From NCBI GenBank assembly GCA_964368965.1, contig CAYJDR010000040.1, positions 1 to 20,030 on the forward strand: a stretch of 20,030 nt of DNA. The letters run 5' to 3'. The stretch comes from CAYJDR01 sp964368965. GTDB lineage: Bacteria > Chrysiogenota > Deferribacteres > Deferribacterales > Mucispirillaceae. The translations under genes were made by a program, and so were the position numbers. The notes beneath the pieces were generated by a model that was given only the letters and a program-made list of their open reading frames with translations, was not told the origin of the DNA and ran no database searches. Positions within the stretch are counted from its first letter, which is position 1, and every line of letters starts with the position of its first letter. Below, piece by piece: positions 1-8,220 of this stretch.

Positions 1-57
1 GCTATGCTAAGACTTTTTGGCAACTCACTTGCCTCTCATATTTTTTGCATGAATTTC

Positions 58-85
58 TTGCAATATTTTTTTAAAGTGCTATAAT
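58..85 (+). promoter_or_regulatory. Sigma70-type promoter for the M23 peptidase gene
   Basis: TTGCAA at 58-63 and a perfect TATAAT at 80-85 are separated by 16 bp. Transcription would start near 92, giving a leader of about 70 nt before the ATG at 164. The leader carries two copies of the 9-mer TACGAGGGC at 119-127 and 152-160; the second one overlaps the ribosome binding site. The promoter is inferred from consensus match only. Confidence 0.6.
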
Positions 86-163
86 GAAGTAATGCGTATT
101 GCGTTCTTTAATGCGCTATACGAGGGCGAAGCACCATTGCAACACAGCAACTACGAGGGCTAA

Positions 164-1081
164 ATGAGCAAAAAATATACTATAATGATTTTCGACTCTG
201 CTAAATATGGCAAATCAAAAACACTTACAGTTTCTACTAAACCGTTATGGGCGTTAGCTATCTTTATGATGCTACTCATGATTATCGCTGCCGTTTTCGG
301 TTATTCATCATATAAACTCTACACAGAAAACAACATGCTTAGAATGTCTAGCGGCTCATATATCGACGTAGAGGGCCAAATGTCCACCTATTCCGACCAG
401 CTTCAAGAAATCACTAAAAAAGTAGTCGAACTCGACGAACTAGAATATAAAATTAGAGACCTTATGTCGTTCCAAACTACCGAAAAAGCACTCAAGCAAG
501 TCGCTGTTGGCGGTAAAGAGGTTGACATATTGCAAGGCTATTTCGCCACTTCTGACAGGCGCGAAGATGAGTTCTTCTCTAACCTTGAGGAAACACTCGT
601 CGCTATGAGCATGGAACTCGACCAGCGTGAACTAAGCCTCTCTGAACTTGTTGACTTCCTTGAGGAGCAACGCCTTATGATGCTCTCTACGCCTACTATC
701 TGGCCTGTTTATGGCTGGGTTTCTTCGCAATATGGTTTCCGTTCATCGCCGTTTACTGGCAAGCGTACGTTCCATGAAGGGCTTGATATCGCTGCTAGAT
801 ATGGGCTTCCTGTATATTCTACTGCGAAAGGTGTTGTCGTGTTCGCTGGCGAAAGGGCTGGCTATGGCAAGCTTGTCACAGTTGACCACGGCTATGGCTA
901 CATGACACGCTACGCTCACAACTCAAGCCTTACAGTTAAAGCAGGCGACAAAGTGAGCAAAGGCGACGTTATCGCAAAAGTTGGCTCTACTGGGCAAAGC
1001 ACAGGCCCGCACGTCCACTATGAAGTGCTTGTGAACGGGATACCTGTGAACCCTATCAAATTCATTATTGAAAATAACTAA
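164..1081 (+). CDS. Membrane-anchored M23 (LytM-type) metallopeptidase
   Basis: This 305-aa protein is predicted to cut peptidoglycan cross-bridges or to activate amidases at the cell envelope. It starts with a short cytoplasmic N-terminus and one hydrophobic segment (about residues 28-50). A coiled-coil-like region follows (about 65-170), then the M23 domain (about 185-300). All zinc-site positions of an active LytM enzyme are present: H204 and D208 in HEGLD, H252, and the HxH pair H283/H285. Signal anchor + coiled coil + M23 is the architecture of MepM/EnvC-type and bactofilin-linked peptidases, so a cell-shape or division role is plausible but not shown. The start follows a GAGGGC Shine-Dalgarno. 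It is a single-gene unit, with a promoter at 58-85 and a terminator at 1108-1149. Confidence 0.9.
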   Translation: MSKKYTIMIFDSAKYGKSKTLTVSTKPLWALAIFMMLLMIIAAVFGYSSYKLYTENNMLRMSSGSYIDVEGQMSTYSDQLQEITKKVVELDELEYKIRDLMSFQTTEKALKQVAVGGKEVDILQGYFATSDRREDEFFSNLEETLVAMSMELDQRELSLSELVDFLEEQRLMMLSTPTIWPVYGWVSSQYGFRSSPFTGKRTFHEGLDIAARYGLPVYSTAKGVVVFAGERAGYGKLVTVDHGYGYMTRYAHNSSLTVKAGDKVSKGDVIAKVGSTGQSTGPHVHYEVLVNGIPVNPIKFIIENN

Positions 1082-1107
1082 AAAAATCAAAAGCATATAG
1101 ATATGCG

Positions 1108-1149
1108 AGCGCCTAAAAAGTACATGTTTGCTTTTAGGGCGCTTTTTTT
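1108..1149 (+). terminator. Rho-independent terminator after the M23 peptidase gene
   Basis: The arms AGCGCCTAAAA (1108-1118) and TTTTAGGGCGCT (1132-1143) pair with a single bulged base around a 13-nt loop and run straight into T7 (1143-1149). It separates the peptidase gene from glmU, whose start lies 20 nt further on. Confidence 0.85.
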
Positions 1150-1168
1150 ATTGAACGAGGTGTAATGT

Positions 1169-2530
1169 ATGTTATCTGTCGTGATACTTGCTGCCGGTAA
1201 AGGCACACGCATGAAGTCTAGCAAGTCAAAGGTTCTGTTTGATGTTGCTGGCAAGCCGATGATAAACTACGTTGTAGATATAGCTAAAAGTCTTAGCCCT
1301 AACAAAATCATCACAGTTGTCGGAAACGACGCTGAAAACGTCACTAACCACTTAGCTGGCGAAAACATAACATTCGTCACGCAAGCAAACCAACTAGGCA
1401 CAGCCGACGCCGTTAAATGCGCCGTGCCACACATAGCCGACGATGAAAAAGTGCTTATCCTCTGCGGTGATATGCCGTTCATGGATAGCGCCGTCATAAA
1501 GCAGTTTATCGAAAAGTCGAAAAGCCTTGTGAACGTCGTAAGCGTAACTATCGAAAACCCTACAGGCTATGGCAGAATTGTGCGCTCATCTACTGGTGGC
1601 GTCATGAAAATAGTTGAAGAAAAGGACGCCGACAAATATATTAAACGTATAAAGGAAGTCAACACGGGTGTATACCTTGTCGACGGCGCATACTTGAAAA
1701 AAGCTATCAACCTGATAAGCAACAACAACGCACAAAACGAATACTACTTTACAGATATCGTCACAGGCGATGCTGCCGTGTTCATGGCAGAGCGTGCAGA
1801 AGAATTTGCAGGCATAAACGATAGGTTGCAGCTAGCAAACACAGCAAAACTCATGTGGCGCAAACGTGCTGAAGAGTTCATGAAAAACGGCGTGTCAATA
1901 CTTGACGCAGACACGTTCTATGCTGATAGCGATGTAGAAATAGCAGAAGATGTCACAATCTATCCAAACGTAACATTGCAAAAAGGCACAACGATAGGCA
2001 CAGGTAGCACTATCATGTCTGGCACAAGGATTGTTTCATCTGTGATTGGTGAAAACAGCACTATAAAAGATAACTGTTTGATAGATAACGCTAAAGTTGG
2101 CAATGATTGTGCTGTTGGCCCTTGTGCACACTTGCGCCCTAAGAGCGTTTTAATGGGCAATAACAAGATAGGCAACTTTGTAGAACTTAAAAACACAACT
2201 ATGGGCTATCGCTCGCAAGCAAGCCACTTAACATACTTGGGCGATGCAATTTTAGGCGAAAACGTAAACATTGGTTGCGGTACAATCACATGCAACTATG
2301 ACGGATATAATAAACACACAACAACTATCGGCAACAACGTATTTGTTGGCAGCGATGTTCAGCTTGTTGCACCTGTGACTGTTGGCGATGGCGCTATGAT
2401 TGCAGCAGGCACGACAGTTACTGACGCAGTAGAAAGCGATGCTTTAGCAATGGCAAGGGTTAAGCAGACGAACATGGCTGGTATGGCGAAAAAGTTGAAC
2501 GAAAGGAACAAGGCTAAGAAAGAAAAATGA
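1169..2530 (+). CDS. glmU: Bifunctional UDP-GlcNAc pyrophosphorylase / glucosamine-1-phosphate acetyltransferase GlmU
   Basis: GlmU makes UDP-N-acetylglucosamine for peptidoglycan and LPS: acetyl-CoA-dependent acetylation of glucosamine-1-phosphate, then uridylyl transfer. The 453-aa length matches the family. The N-terminal Rossmann domain has LAAGKGTRM (residues 7-15), the catalytic lysine region SKVL (20-23) and D101 in GDMPF. The left-handed beta-helix begins near 250 and holds HLRPK (321-325), GNFVELK (335-341), the acetyltransferase histidine H353 in SHLTYLGDA, and the NYDG segment (376-379). The invariant-looking proline of the PKVL nucleotide-binding motif is serine here (SKVL). The ATG is 8 nt after GAGG. 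The stop overlaps the start of the ClC gene by 4 nt (ATGA), so the two are probably translationally coupled. Confidence 0.97.
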   Translation: MLSVVILAAGKGTRMKSSKSKVLFDVAGKPMINYVVDIAKSLSPNKIITVVGNDAENVTNHLAGENITFVTQANQLGTADAVKCAVPHIADDEKVLILCGDMPFMDSAVIKQFIEKSKSLVNVVSVTIENPTGYGRIVRSSTGGVMKIVEEKDADKYIKRIKEVNTGVYLVDGAYLKKAINLISNNNAQNEYYFTDIVTGDAAVFMAERAEEFAGINDRLQLANTAKLMWRKRAEEFMKNGVSILDADTFYADSDVEIAEDVTIYPNVTLQKGTTIGTGSTIMSGTRIVSSVIGENSTIKDNCLIDNAKVGNDCAVGPCAHLRPKSVLMGNNKIGNFVELKNTTMGYRSQASHLTYLGDAILGENVNIGCGTITCNYDGYNKHTTTIGNNVFVGSDVQLVAPVTVGDGAMIAAGTTVTDAVESDALAMARVKQTNMAGMAKKLNERNKAKKEK

Positions 2531-4278
2531 GAGATAGAGTTTCATCACTAATCGGTGTATTTTTTAGACAGCATGAAATGGTGGCAGTACTAAGTGTAGC
2601 AACGCTAATAGGTGTTGCTGCTGGGTTTGGGAACATTGTGTTCCGTTCGCTTATCCATTGGTTTCAGGGTGTATTTTTCGGCATAGATTCTGAAGTGATG
2701 CTATACGCACTACAAGAAGCACCAATATGGCAGATATTATTAGTGCCAGCGTTCGGTGGTTTGCTAGTTGGTTTAATAAAGCACTTTGTGCCTAGCGCAA
2801 ACGGCTCAGGCGTGAGCGAAGTTATAAAATCGATCGCATTTAAACGCCCTATATCAATCATGCAAGGCATCATGCGCACGCTTACATCAGGCATTACGCT
2901 TGGTTCTGGTGGTTCTGCTGGTCGTGAGGGTCCGATTGTTTTAATTGGTGCTGCTATCGGCTCATCAGTTGGTCGTTTGTTTGGGTTTTCATCAAACAGG
3001 CTCAGCACAGCTACAGCTTGCGGTGCAAGTGGTGGTTTAGCGGCTACATTCAACACGCCTATGAGTGGCGCAATGTTCTCGGCAGAAGTTTTAATGGGCG
3101 AGTTCGGCTTAAAGAGCTTCAGCCCTATCATCATATCGGCAGTTACTGCAACAGTTGTCAGCAGATATTGGTACGGCAACAAAGTTACGTTTATCGCACC
3201 TGAATATTTAATGAACTCACACTGGGAGCTTATCTTATATGCTCTAATGGGTGCATTCATCGCACTTGCTGCGGTGTTTTTCACAAGGTTTCATTTCTTC
3301 GCTGCTGATGCGTTCGGCAAGCTAGATGTTCCTACGTGGATAAAGCCAGCAATCGGTGGCTTAATGCTTGGCGTTATTGCGATATTCTGCCGCAACATCA
3401 TGGGTGTTGGCTATGGCACAATCATCGGTATATTAGAGGGCAACATCACGGGTATAATCTTGCTTGTGTTCGTGTTCCTAAAGATAGTTGCGACGTCGTT
3501 AACATTGGGCTCTGGTGGCTCTGGTGGTCACTTCGTTCCTAGTTTATTTGTTGGTGCTTCGGCTGGTGGATTTTTCGGCTGGTTGATGCAACTGATTTTC
3601 CCTGATATCGCAGGCGGTGGCACTTATGCACTCGTCGGCATGGCTGCAATGCTTGGTGCTATCATGCGTGCGCCTATCACGTCTATCTTCATGATATTCG
3701 AGATTACGCAAAGCTACCAAATCGTTCTGCCAGCTATGATCGCGTGCATTATTGCATATGTCGCAGCAGGCGCTATCGAAAAGGATAGCATATTCACTTG
3801 GTCGCTAAGTCGTGAGGGCTTCAAGTTTGGCAAAGGTGTTGAACAAAGCGTGCTTGGCGGTATCCACGTGCGTGATATCATGTTGACAGATATAATAAAA
3901 TTCAGGGAAGATACTACGTTTATAGAAATCAGGCAATCTATCGAGCGTAAGCCGCACGCATATTTCCCAGTCGTCGATGACGGCGGACATTTAACGGGCA
4001 TCATCTCGCTGAATGACTTGAAAAACTTGTTCTTCAAAAGCGAAGGTACGCTATCGCTCACGGCGAAAGATATCGGAATAAGGAAGAACCTAATCACAGT
4101 TAAAGAAGACGAAACGCTACTCGAAGCGTTGATGGACTTTGGCATAAAAGACGTAGGTGATTTGCCAGTTGTAAGGCATACACCGCAAGGCATGTTGCTG
4201 GTTGGGTTGTTGCGCAGGAGCGACATCATCATAGCATACAACAAACGTATAGTAGATTTTGCCCCACAGGCACAGTAG
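2527..4278 (+). CDS. ClC-family chloride channel/transporter with C-terminal CBS pair
   Basis: An inner-membrane anion channel or Cl-/H+ exchanger of 583 aa. The ClC membrane domain spans about residues 15-425 and shows the three anion-filter signatures: GSGVSEV (93-99), GSGGSAGREGP (126-136) with gating glutamate E134, and GGHFVPS (333-339). Two CBS domains follow at about 447-505 and 512-575, and may sense adenine nucleotides. At the site of the internal proton glutamate of E. coli ClC-ec1 (E203), alignment by eye of FSAEVLMG places V188; only the preceding E187 is conserved. The protein may therefore be a channel or an atypical exchanger. It overlaps glmU by 4 nt and lies 15 nt before the helicase gene. 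Membership of the family is certain; substrate and mechanism are inferred. Confidence 0.93.
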   Translation: MRDRVSSLIGVFFRQHEMVAVLSVATLIGVAAGFGNIVFRSLIHWFQGVFFGIDSEVMLYALQEAPIWQILLVPAFGGLLVGLIKHFVPSANGSGVSEVIKSIAFKRPISIMQGIMRTLTSGITLGSGGSAGREGPIVLIGAAIGSSVGRLFGFSSNRLSTATACGASGGLAATFNTPMSGAMFSAEVLMGEFGLKSFSPIIISAVTATVVSRYWYGNKVTFIAPEYLMNSHWELILYALMGAFIALAAVFFTRFHFFAADAFGKLDVPTWIKPAIGGLMLGVIAIFCRNIMGVGYGTIIGILEGNITGIILLVFVFLKIVATSLTLGSGGSGGHFVPSLFVGASAGGFFGWLMQLIFPDIAGGGTYALVGMAAMLGAIMRAPITSIFMIFEITQSYQIVLPAMIACIIAYVAAGAIEKDSIFTWSLSREGFKFGKGVEQSVLGGIHVRDIMLTDIIKFREDTTFIEIRQSIERKPHAYFPVVDDGGHLTGIISLNDLKNLFFKSEGTLSLTAKDIGIRKNLITVKEDETLLEALMDFGIKDVGDLPVVRHTPQGMLLVGLLRRSDIIIAYNKRIVDFAPQAQ

Positions 4279-4293
4279 TTTAGAGGTTTTACA

Positions 4294-6408
4294 TTGGGAC
4301 TATATAGAGAAGAATTAAACGACAGCCAATACGAAGCTGTCACAACGACAGATGGCGCAGTGCTTGTTCTTGCAGGTGCTGGCACAGGCAAAACACGCGT
4401 TATCACATATCGCATAGCATATTTAATTAAGCACTTAGGCGTTACACCTGGCAACATCTTAGCCGTGACGTTCACAAACAAAGCAGCCGGCGAGATGAAA
4501 CACCGACTAAAACAACTAGTCGACAACTTAGCAAACGCAGTACACATGGGCACGTTCCACTCGATTTGCTTAGGGATATTGCGTAACGATGGCGTGAAAG
4601 TTGGTGTGCCAGCTGGGTTTGCAATAGTTGACCAAGACGACAGGCTAGCAATAGTGAAAGACGTCATAAAACGCATGGACTTAGACCCGAAAAAGTATCC
4701 ACCAAAGCAATACTTGAACGCAATAAGCACATACAAAAACACATACTCATACGTTGAAAACATGACGCCACCACAAGATGCACTCGTGCGCTTTGGCGAA
4801 GCGTTCAACCTATACCAAGAAGTGCTGCAATCGCAACGCCAGATAGACTTTGACGACATGATATCGCTCACAGTAAGGCTACTAGTAGGCGATGAAGAAA
4901 CACGCAAAGCATATCAGGAACTATACCAATATATCCTAGTTGATGAGTACCAAGATACTAACATGGTGCAGTTCAAGTTGCTATATTTGCTAGCAGGCGA
5001 CAACGGCAACTTATGCGTAGTTGGCGATGATGACCAATCAATTTACGGTTGGCGTGGTGCGGAAATTCGCAACATATTAGAGTTCGATAAAATGTTTGAT
5101 AACGTTAAAGAAATCAAACTAATGGGTAACTATCGCAGTGGCTCGAAAATTTTAGACATGGCGAACAAAGTTATCAAGAATAACGAATACAGGCGCGGTA
5201 AAACGTTAAACGCTTGCCGTGAACTAGTAGGCGAAATCGAATACCAAGCACTAGATAGAGATAACGACGAAGCAGAATTCGTAGCAAACAGAATTAACAA
5301 TATCAAATGCAACGCAGAAGATTTATCTGACGTTGCAATACTTTATAGAACTAACGCTCAATCACGTGCGTTCGAGTCGTCGCTTTCAAGGTATGCTATA
5401 CCTTATAAAGTTATCGGCGGTTTAGGGTTCTACCAAAGGCGTGAGATTAAAGATATCCTAAGCTATTTACGTGTGTATGCAAACACTTACGACGTCGCAG
5501 CGTTTAAACGTAGCATTAAAACACCATCACGTGGGATAGGCGACGGCACGATAGATAAGATTGTGAAATATGGCGTTGAAAACAATGTCGACCTTATCAC
5601 AGCGTTGAAAGAAAATGTTGAAACTTTAGGCAGATTTTCGACCCCTGCACAGCGTTACATAGCGCTTATGGACGGGCTTGCGAAGTGTGTTGACATTAAG
5701 TCGATGATAGAATACGTTGTTGAAGAAGTGAACTATAAAGAGTACTTAAAAATCACCGAGAGCGAACACGACGCTGAACAACGCCTAGAAAACGTGGAAG
5801 AGTTATACTCAGCAGCAGCAGGATATGAGGAAGAAGTTGAACATGCAACACTAGATGACTTCCTTGCGAACACGTCGCTTGTGACTACTGAGGAAGATAG
5901 CGAAGAGGGCGTCGTTAAGCTTATGTCGTTACACACGGCAAAAGGGCTAGAGTTTAAGCACGTGTTTTTAACAGGGCTTGAGGAGGGCTTGTTCCCACTA
6001 AACTCTGAGGGCGACTCAGGCATAGAGGAAGAGCGCCGACTATGCTACGTTGGCATAACTCGCGCAATGGATAAACTATATGTAACAAGCGTTTCAAGTC
6101 GCTTTAGATATGGCGAGCGTAAGTTCCAGAAGGAGTCACGCTTCTTGCAAGAGATGTTCGGTGCAAATAAACGCAAGCCAGTAAACTATGATGTGCCAGT
6201 TTCAAAGCAAAATTTCGCCGGCGAAAGCGCTCCAGTGAAGAAGTCGAACGGCAAGTTTAAAGTGTCTGAAAACGTTACGCATAGGGTGTTTGGCGAGGGG
6301 TTAGTGTTGATGAGCGAAGGCTCTGGCACAGATGAAAAAGTTACAGTGAAGTTCCATAAATCAGGCATCAAAAAAATACTTGCAGGTTTTTTAACACATA
6401 AAGTATAA
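4294..6408 (+). CDS. pcrA: UvrD/PcrA-type superfamily 1A DNA helicase
   Basis: An ATP-dependent 3'-5' DNA helicase for nucleotide-excision and mismatch repair and for removing stalled RNA polymerase or recombinase filaments. All SF1A motifs are in order: Q motif LNDSQYEAV (8-16), Walker A AGAGTGKT (27-34), TFTNKAA (59-65), DEYQD (217-221), GDDDQSIYGWRGA (244-256), NYRSG (279-283), motif V MSLHTAKGLEF (544-554) and motif VI ERRLCYVGITRA (580-591). At 704 aa it has the usual UvrD/PcrA size. The C-terminal part (about 655-704) with VTHRVFGEG resembles the Tudor-like RNA-polymerase-binding domain of PcrA. It starts with TTG, supported by AGAGG 8 nt upstream; no ATG fits better. It lies 15 nt after the ClC gene. 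Whether to call it uvrD or pcrA is a matter of naming. Confidence 0.95.
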   Translation: MGLYREELNDSQYEAVTTTDGAVLVLAGAGTGKTRVITYRIAYLIKHLGVTPGNILAVTFTNKAAGEMKHRLKQLVDNLANAVHMGTFHSICLGILRNDGVKVGVPAGFAIVDQDDRLAIVKDVIKRMDLDPKKYPPKQYLNAISTYKNTYSYVENMTPPQDALVRFGEAFNLYQEVLQSQRQIDFDDMISLTVRLLVGDEETRKAYQELYQYILVDEYQDTNMVQFKLLYLLAGDNGNLCVVGDDDQSIYGWRGAEIRNILEFDKMFDNVKEIKLMGNYRSGSKILDMANKVIKNNEYRRGKTLNACRELVGEIEYQALDRDNDEAEFVANRINNIKCNAEDLSDVAILYRTNAQSRAFESSLSRYAIPYKVIGGLGFYQRREIKDILSYLRVYANTYDVAAFKRSIKTPSRGIGDGTIDKIVKYGVENNVDLITALKENVETLGRFSTPAQRYIALMDGLAKCVDIKSMIEYVVEEVNYKEYLKITESEHDAEQRLENVEELYSAAAGYEEEVEHATLDDFLANTSLVTTEEDSEEGVVKLMSLHTAKGLEFKHVFLTGLEEGLFPLNSEGDSGIEEERRLCYVGITRAMDKLYVTSVSSRFRYGERKFQKESRFLQEMFGANKRKPVNYDVPVSKQNFAGESAPVKKSNGKFKVSENVTHRVFGEGLVLMSEGSGTDEKVTVKFHKSGIKKILAGFLTHKV

Positions 6409-6434
6409 TATATAAAACACTAGGGGAGAATGAC

Positions 6435-6839
6435 ATGGTAAAGAAAATCGATCACATTGGTATCGCAGTAAAATCTATCGAGCAAGCGGCTACATTTTAT
6501 GAAGCACTAGGCTTAAAGATAGAGCATGTTGAAGTAGTAGAGAGCCAAAAAGTTAAGACAGCGTTTATCGACGTTGGTGGCGTGCATATCGAGCTTTTAG
6601 AGGCGACTTCTGAAGAAAGCCCTATCGCAAAATACTTAGAGAAAAACCGTGAAGGTATCCACCATATCGCATATGAAGTGGAAGATATCCACGCTACATT
6701 AGAGCAGCTGAAAGCAGATGGCGTGCCTCTAATCAACCAAGAGCCAACTGTTGGCGCACACGATATGCTTGTTGCGTTCGTGCACCCTAAAGGTTCTAAC
6801 GGCGTGTTGACTGAGATTTCTCAGCCACAAAAGAAGTAG
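6435..6839 (+). CDS. mce: Methylmalonyl-CoA epimerase (VOC superfamily)
   Basis: Interconverts (2R)- and (2S)-methylmalonyl-CoA in the propionyl-CoA/succinyl-CoA route. The 134 aa form two beta-alpha-beta-beta-beta VOC modules. Likely metal ligands by family pattern are H7 (IDHIGIAV), E53 (HIELLE), H77 (IHHIAYEV) and E127 (LTEIS). The length and the IHHIAYEV signature fit methylmalonyl-CoA epimerase better than glyoxalase I. The ATG is preceded by a strong AGGGGAG (6422-6428). It lies 26 nt after the helicase gene and 8 nt before the DUF362 gene, so it is probably co-transcribed with both. No mutase or carboxylase subunit gene is in the window to confirm the pathway. Confidence 0.9.
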   Translation: MVKKIDHIGIAVKSIEQAATFYEALGLKIEHVEVVESQKVKTAFIDVGGVHIELLEATSEESPIAKYLEKNREGIHHIAYEVEDIHATLEQLKADGVPLINQEPTVGAHDMLVAFVHPKGSNGVLTEISQPQKK

Positions 6840-6847
6840 GTGCAACC

Positions 6848-7915
6848 ATGAGCGCAAAAGTATTCTTTTCATCAATGTCTACAAAGAACCACTCGTCACC
6901 ATTAAACAAGTTTAAGAAGTTAATGAACCGTTGTGGCGTTCAAGACCTATATAAGAAAGACGAACTAACAGCAATCAAAGTGCACTTTGGCGAGCTAGGC
7001 AACACAGCGTTTTTACGCCCAGTTTACCTACGCCCGATTATCGAGGTGCTTAACAGGCAAGGCGCTAAGCCGTTCTTGACCGATACAAACACACTATATG
7101 TCGGCATGCGCACAAACTCTGTCGACCACTTGCATAACGCAAACTTAAACGGGTTCGGCTATGGCACGTTGCAAACACCTATCATCATTGGCGATGGTAT
7201 GCGTGGCGAGGCTACGTCGAAATATCCTATACCTAACGGCGAGTTACGCAAGGAAGCACACCTAGCTGATACAATCATGCACGCAGATAAACTGTTTGTT
7301 GTGTCGCACTTCAAAGGCCACGAAATGACAGGCTTCGGCGGTGCGTTGAAAAATATCGCTATGGGTTGCGCATCTCGTACTGGCAAGATGGATATGCACA
7401 GCGGCGTGAAACCGTCTATCAACACACACAAATGTACAGCATGTGGCAGATGTAAAGTTCAGTGCGATGCAAACGCTATCACAATATCAGGCACAGCAAC
7501 GATAACTGATGATTGCGTAGGTTGCGCAAGATGTATCGCAATGTGCCCAGAGGGTGCAATCAGTTGCGACTTCGACACAACGTGCGACGTACTACAGCAA
7601 ATGATTGTTGAATATGCAGCAGCAGTGCATAGCCACTACTCAACAACACCGATATACATAAACATACTAACGTCGATAGTACCAGCTTGCGATTGCCACG
7701 GCGGCAACGACGCACCATTGATACACGACTTAGGCTTTATGGCATCAACCGACCCAGTAGCACTAGATAAAGCAAGCTACGACATGGTTGTGAAAGAGGC
7801 TGGCAAAGACGTATTTAAAGAAGCATGGCAACACCTTGACCCAACTGACCAGTTTAAACATGCTGAGAAGATAGGGTTTGGGAGTACGAGCTATGAGTTG
7901 GTAGTCATAGACTAA
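6848..7915 (+). CDS. DUF362-domain protein with two [4Fe-4S] ferredoxin motifs
   Basis: A 355-aa iron-sulfur protein of unknown reaction. The N-terminal and C-terminal parts form the DUF362 fold: IKVHFGELGNTAFLRP (43-58), TDTNTLY (78-84), SHFKGHEMTGFGGALKN (153-169) and a terminal TDPVALD (301-307). Between them sits an inserted bacterial ferredoxin domain with two complete CxxCxxCxxxC sets, C196/C199/C202/C206 and C223/C226/C229/C233. Only the second has the usual Pro after the last Cys; the first has Asp. There is no signal peptide, so it should be cytoplasmic. Family members are annotated only as DUF362 or 4Fe-4S proteins, and I give no specific reaction. It is the last gene seen before the assembly gap. 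Confidence 0.9.
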   Translation: MSAKVFFSSMSTKNHSSPLNKFKKLMNRCGVQDLYKKDELTAIKVHFGELGNTAFLRPVYLRPIIEVLNRQGAKPFLTDTNTLYVGMRTNSVDHLHNANLNGFGYGTLQTPIIIGDGMRGEATSKYPIPNGELRKEAHLADTIMHADKLFVVSHFKGHEMTGFGGALKNIAMGCASRTGKMDMHSGVKPSINTHKCTACGRCKVQCDANAITISGTATITDDCVGCARCIAMCPEGAISCDFDTTCDVLQQMIVEYAAAVHSHYSTTPIYINILTSIVPACDCHGGNDAPLIHDLGFMASTDPVALDKASYDMVVKEAGKDVFKEAWQHLDPTDQFKHAEKIGFGSTSYELVVID

Positions 7916-7973
7916 ATCTTTGCGCTCTAAATCATACTATTGCGGCGTTATACTTCGCTTGTTGTTCAGTCAT

Positions 7974-8073
7974 NNNNNNNNNNNNNNNNNNNNNNNNNNN
8001 NNNNNNNNNNNNNNNNNNNNNNNNNNNNNNNNNNNNNNNNNNNNNNNNNNNNNNNNNNNNNNNNNNNNNNNNN
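7974..8073. other. Assembly gap (100 N)
   Basis: Exactly 100 undetermined bases, the conventional size for a scaffold gap of unknown length. The real distance and even the adjacency of the two sides are uncertain. On the minus strand, the 42 bases just left of it (7932-7973) read MTEQQAKYNAAIV followed by TGA. This could be the end of a gene entering from the gap or chance. Confidence 0.95.
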
Positions 8074-8091
8074 AATAGACGATGATTTTTG

Positions 8092-8118
8092 TTGACTTTA
8101 AGTAGATAGTATTATAGA
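8092..8118 (+). promoter_or_regulatory. Possible promoter for a small RNA
   Basis: TTGACT (8092-8097) and TATAGA (8113-8118) are 15 bp apart; a second -10-like TATAAG lies at 8121-8126. This is a plausible but suboptimal sigma70 pair located just upstream of the terminator-ended structured segment. Confidence 0.35.
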
Positions 8119-8124
8119 TTTATA

Positions 8125-8220
8125 AGTGTCGGGGGCAAGTGATTAGCCTCGGAAGTTAGATACAACTCTATGAGTTATCATAGAGATAACTGCCTATTCG
8201 CTGTAGGCAGTTATTTTTTT
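8125..8220 (+). ncRNA. Candidate small structured RNA, about 95 nt
   Basis: Three consecutive hairpins and no protein-coding frame fill this segment. Hairpin 1 is GGGGC / GCCTC around 8131-8150, with one G-U pair. Hairpin 2 is a perfect 8-bp stem, CTCTATGA (8166-8173) with TCATAGAG (8178-8185), around the tetraloop GTTA; AACTC/GAGTT is an alternative pairing inside it. Hairpin 3 is the terminator at 8186-8220. With a promoter-like sequence just upstream this makes a complete small transcription unit. The next plus-strand start codon is 200 nt past the terminator, so a riboswitch for that gene seems less likely than a free sRNA. I recognise no known RNA family. The 5' end is not determined. 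Confidence 0.45.
8186..8220 (+). terminator. Rho-independent terminator, 11-bp perfect stem
   Basis: ATAACTGCCTA (8186-8196) pairs perfectly with TAGGCAGTTAT (8204-8214) around the 7-nt loop TTCGCTG and is followed by T6 or more. There is no gene directly upstream on this side of the gap, so it most likely ends a small RNA. Confidence 0.85.

Noticed and set aside
2664..3284. Minus-strand open frame of 206 codons inside the ClC gene
   Set aside because: Fully antisense to the conserved ClC filter region, with no recognisable domain.
3714..4907. Long minus-strand open frame (397 codons) across the ClC-helicase junction
   Set aside because: It lies antisense to two well-supported genes, has a Ser/Thr/Cys-rich random-looking composition and shows no domain; it is a by-product of codon bias on the plus strand.
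7932..7973. Minus-strand micro-ORF MTEQQAKYNAAIV as a gene
   Set aside because: Only 13 codons, bordering the gap, with no visible ribosome binding site; it cannot be separated from chance.
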